A DNA stretch of 64,000 nt from Clostridium mobile (GTDB lineage Bacteria > Bacillota > Clostridia > Clostridiales > Clostridiaceae). Position 1 is the first letter of the stretch, and each line of letters starts with the position of its first letter. The translations under genes were made by a program, and so were the position numbers. Positions 63,634 through 64,000 of this stretch are shown here, piece after piece. The notes under the pieces were generated by a model. It was given only the letters and a program-made list of their open reading frames with translations, searched no databases and was not told where the DNA came from. Location of the stretch: contig NZ_JAHLQF010000003.1 of the NCBI RefSeq assembly GCF_018918285.1, positions 310,001 to 374,000 on the forward strand, in the 5' to 3' direction.

Positions 63634-64000
63634 ATGTACGCAAAATTTATTGGCAGTTTAAGTGGTTTTCTTTATACGTATATTTTACCAATACTATTAA
63701 TTGGCGGTGGACTGTATTTTTCATTTAAAACTAAATTTGTTCAACTTCGTTTGTTAAAGGAATCTATAAAAATTGTAAATGAACCTGCAGAAAATGAAAA
63801 AGCCATGTCCTCATTCCAGGCTTTGATGGTTTCTACAGCTTCCAGAGTTGGAACTGGAAATATTATTGGTGTATCTACAGCAATTTGTATAGGTGGAGCT
63901 GGATCAGTATTTTGGATGTGGATTGTAGCTTTTCTAGGTGCATCATCTGCTTTCGTTGAAAGTACTCTTGCACAAATTTACAAGAAACGTGACAAGGACG
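63634..64000 (+). CDS. AGCS-family sodium:alanine/glutamine symporter, N-terminal part
   Basis: ATG 63634 follows AAGGAGGGG by nine bases, and the frame is open to the window edge (122 codons). It encodes hydrophobic segments including YILPILLIGGGLYF and the family block ALMVSTASRVGTGNIIGVS, the sodium:alanine symporter signature. Being behind glutaminase and LysR suggests glutamine transport (AlsT/GlnT-like). The C-terminal three quarters lie outside the window. Confidence 0.88.
   Translation, partial: MYAKFIGSLSGFLYTYILPILLIGGGLYFSFKTKFVQLRLLKESIKIVNEPAENEKAMSSFQALMVSTASRVGTGNIIGVSTAICIGGAGSVFWMWIVAFLGASSAFVESTLAQIYKKRDKD

Overview
The window reads as chromosomal DNA of a spore-forming, butyrate-producing anaerobe of the genus Clostridium in the broad sense. 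The evidence is strongly AT-rich DNA, a GerK-type germinant receptor and a LysM/GH18 spore-cortex enzyme, a Rex-crt-bcd-etfB-etfA-hbd butyryl-CoA operon, NfnAB, an [FeFe] hydrogenase and SD-driven TTG/GTG starts. The species cannot be named from the sequence alone. No prophage, intact IS element or CRISPR array was seen.

Layout. 1-7428: the 3' end of tyrS, then a hydantoinase, an NCS1 permease, and ridA-ygeX-ygeY. These match part of the anaerobic purine (urate) / 2,3-diaminopropionate degradation set. Both transcription units start from sigma-54 type (-24/-12) promoters, and four perfect copies of the dyad TTATCA-N3-TGATAA, found nowhere else in the window, lie upstream of them. 7520-10496 (minus strand): rimI, tsaB, tsaE and a double HD-GYP protein. 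10624-13749: a ZnuA-like lipoprotein with a zinc-ribbon partner, tRNA-Trp, and an ECF sigma/anti-sigma pair in which the sigma factor has lost region 4. 14110-19763: a chemoreceptor and gerKA-KC-KB. 19917-23015: a GlpA/GlpB/DUF1667-type oxidoreductase trio behind a leader hairpin. 23031-29848: a RusA-like nuclease with an extra zinc finger, tsaD, a cortex hydrolase, proC, a degenerate receiver domain with a zinc ribbon, and an ABC-F protein.

30064-43297 is central energy metabolism: rex, the butyryl-CoA operon with a Rex operator just after its promoter, a short sigma-54 activator, an iron alcohol dehydrogenase with its own -24/-12 promoter and upstream dyad, nfnAB, an OGG1-type glycosylase, and a [FeFe] hydrogenase with a second Rex-like site. 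43506-47976: two membrane proteins, groESL under CIRCE control, and a TtcA-like enzyme.

48123-58089 is a complete-looking type IV pilus assembly operon without pilT. It has three major-type pilins, three minor pilins (one carrying a large repeat-rich C-terminal domain), then pilB, pilC, a fused pilMN, pilO and pilD. It sits behind a class II cyclic-di-GMP riboswitch whose geometry predicts ON control. 58182-61369 is guaB-guaA behind a guanine riboswitch. The window ends with a divergent lysR and glsA (glutaminase), followed by the start of an AGCS-family (alanine/glutamine:sodium) symporter.

The most interesting signals are regulatory: a sigma-54/enhancer regulon for purine-derived nitrogen, a second sigma-54 unit for alcohol formation, Rex control of butyrate and probably hydrogenase genes, and cyclic-di-GMP control of pili.
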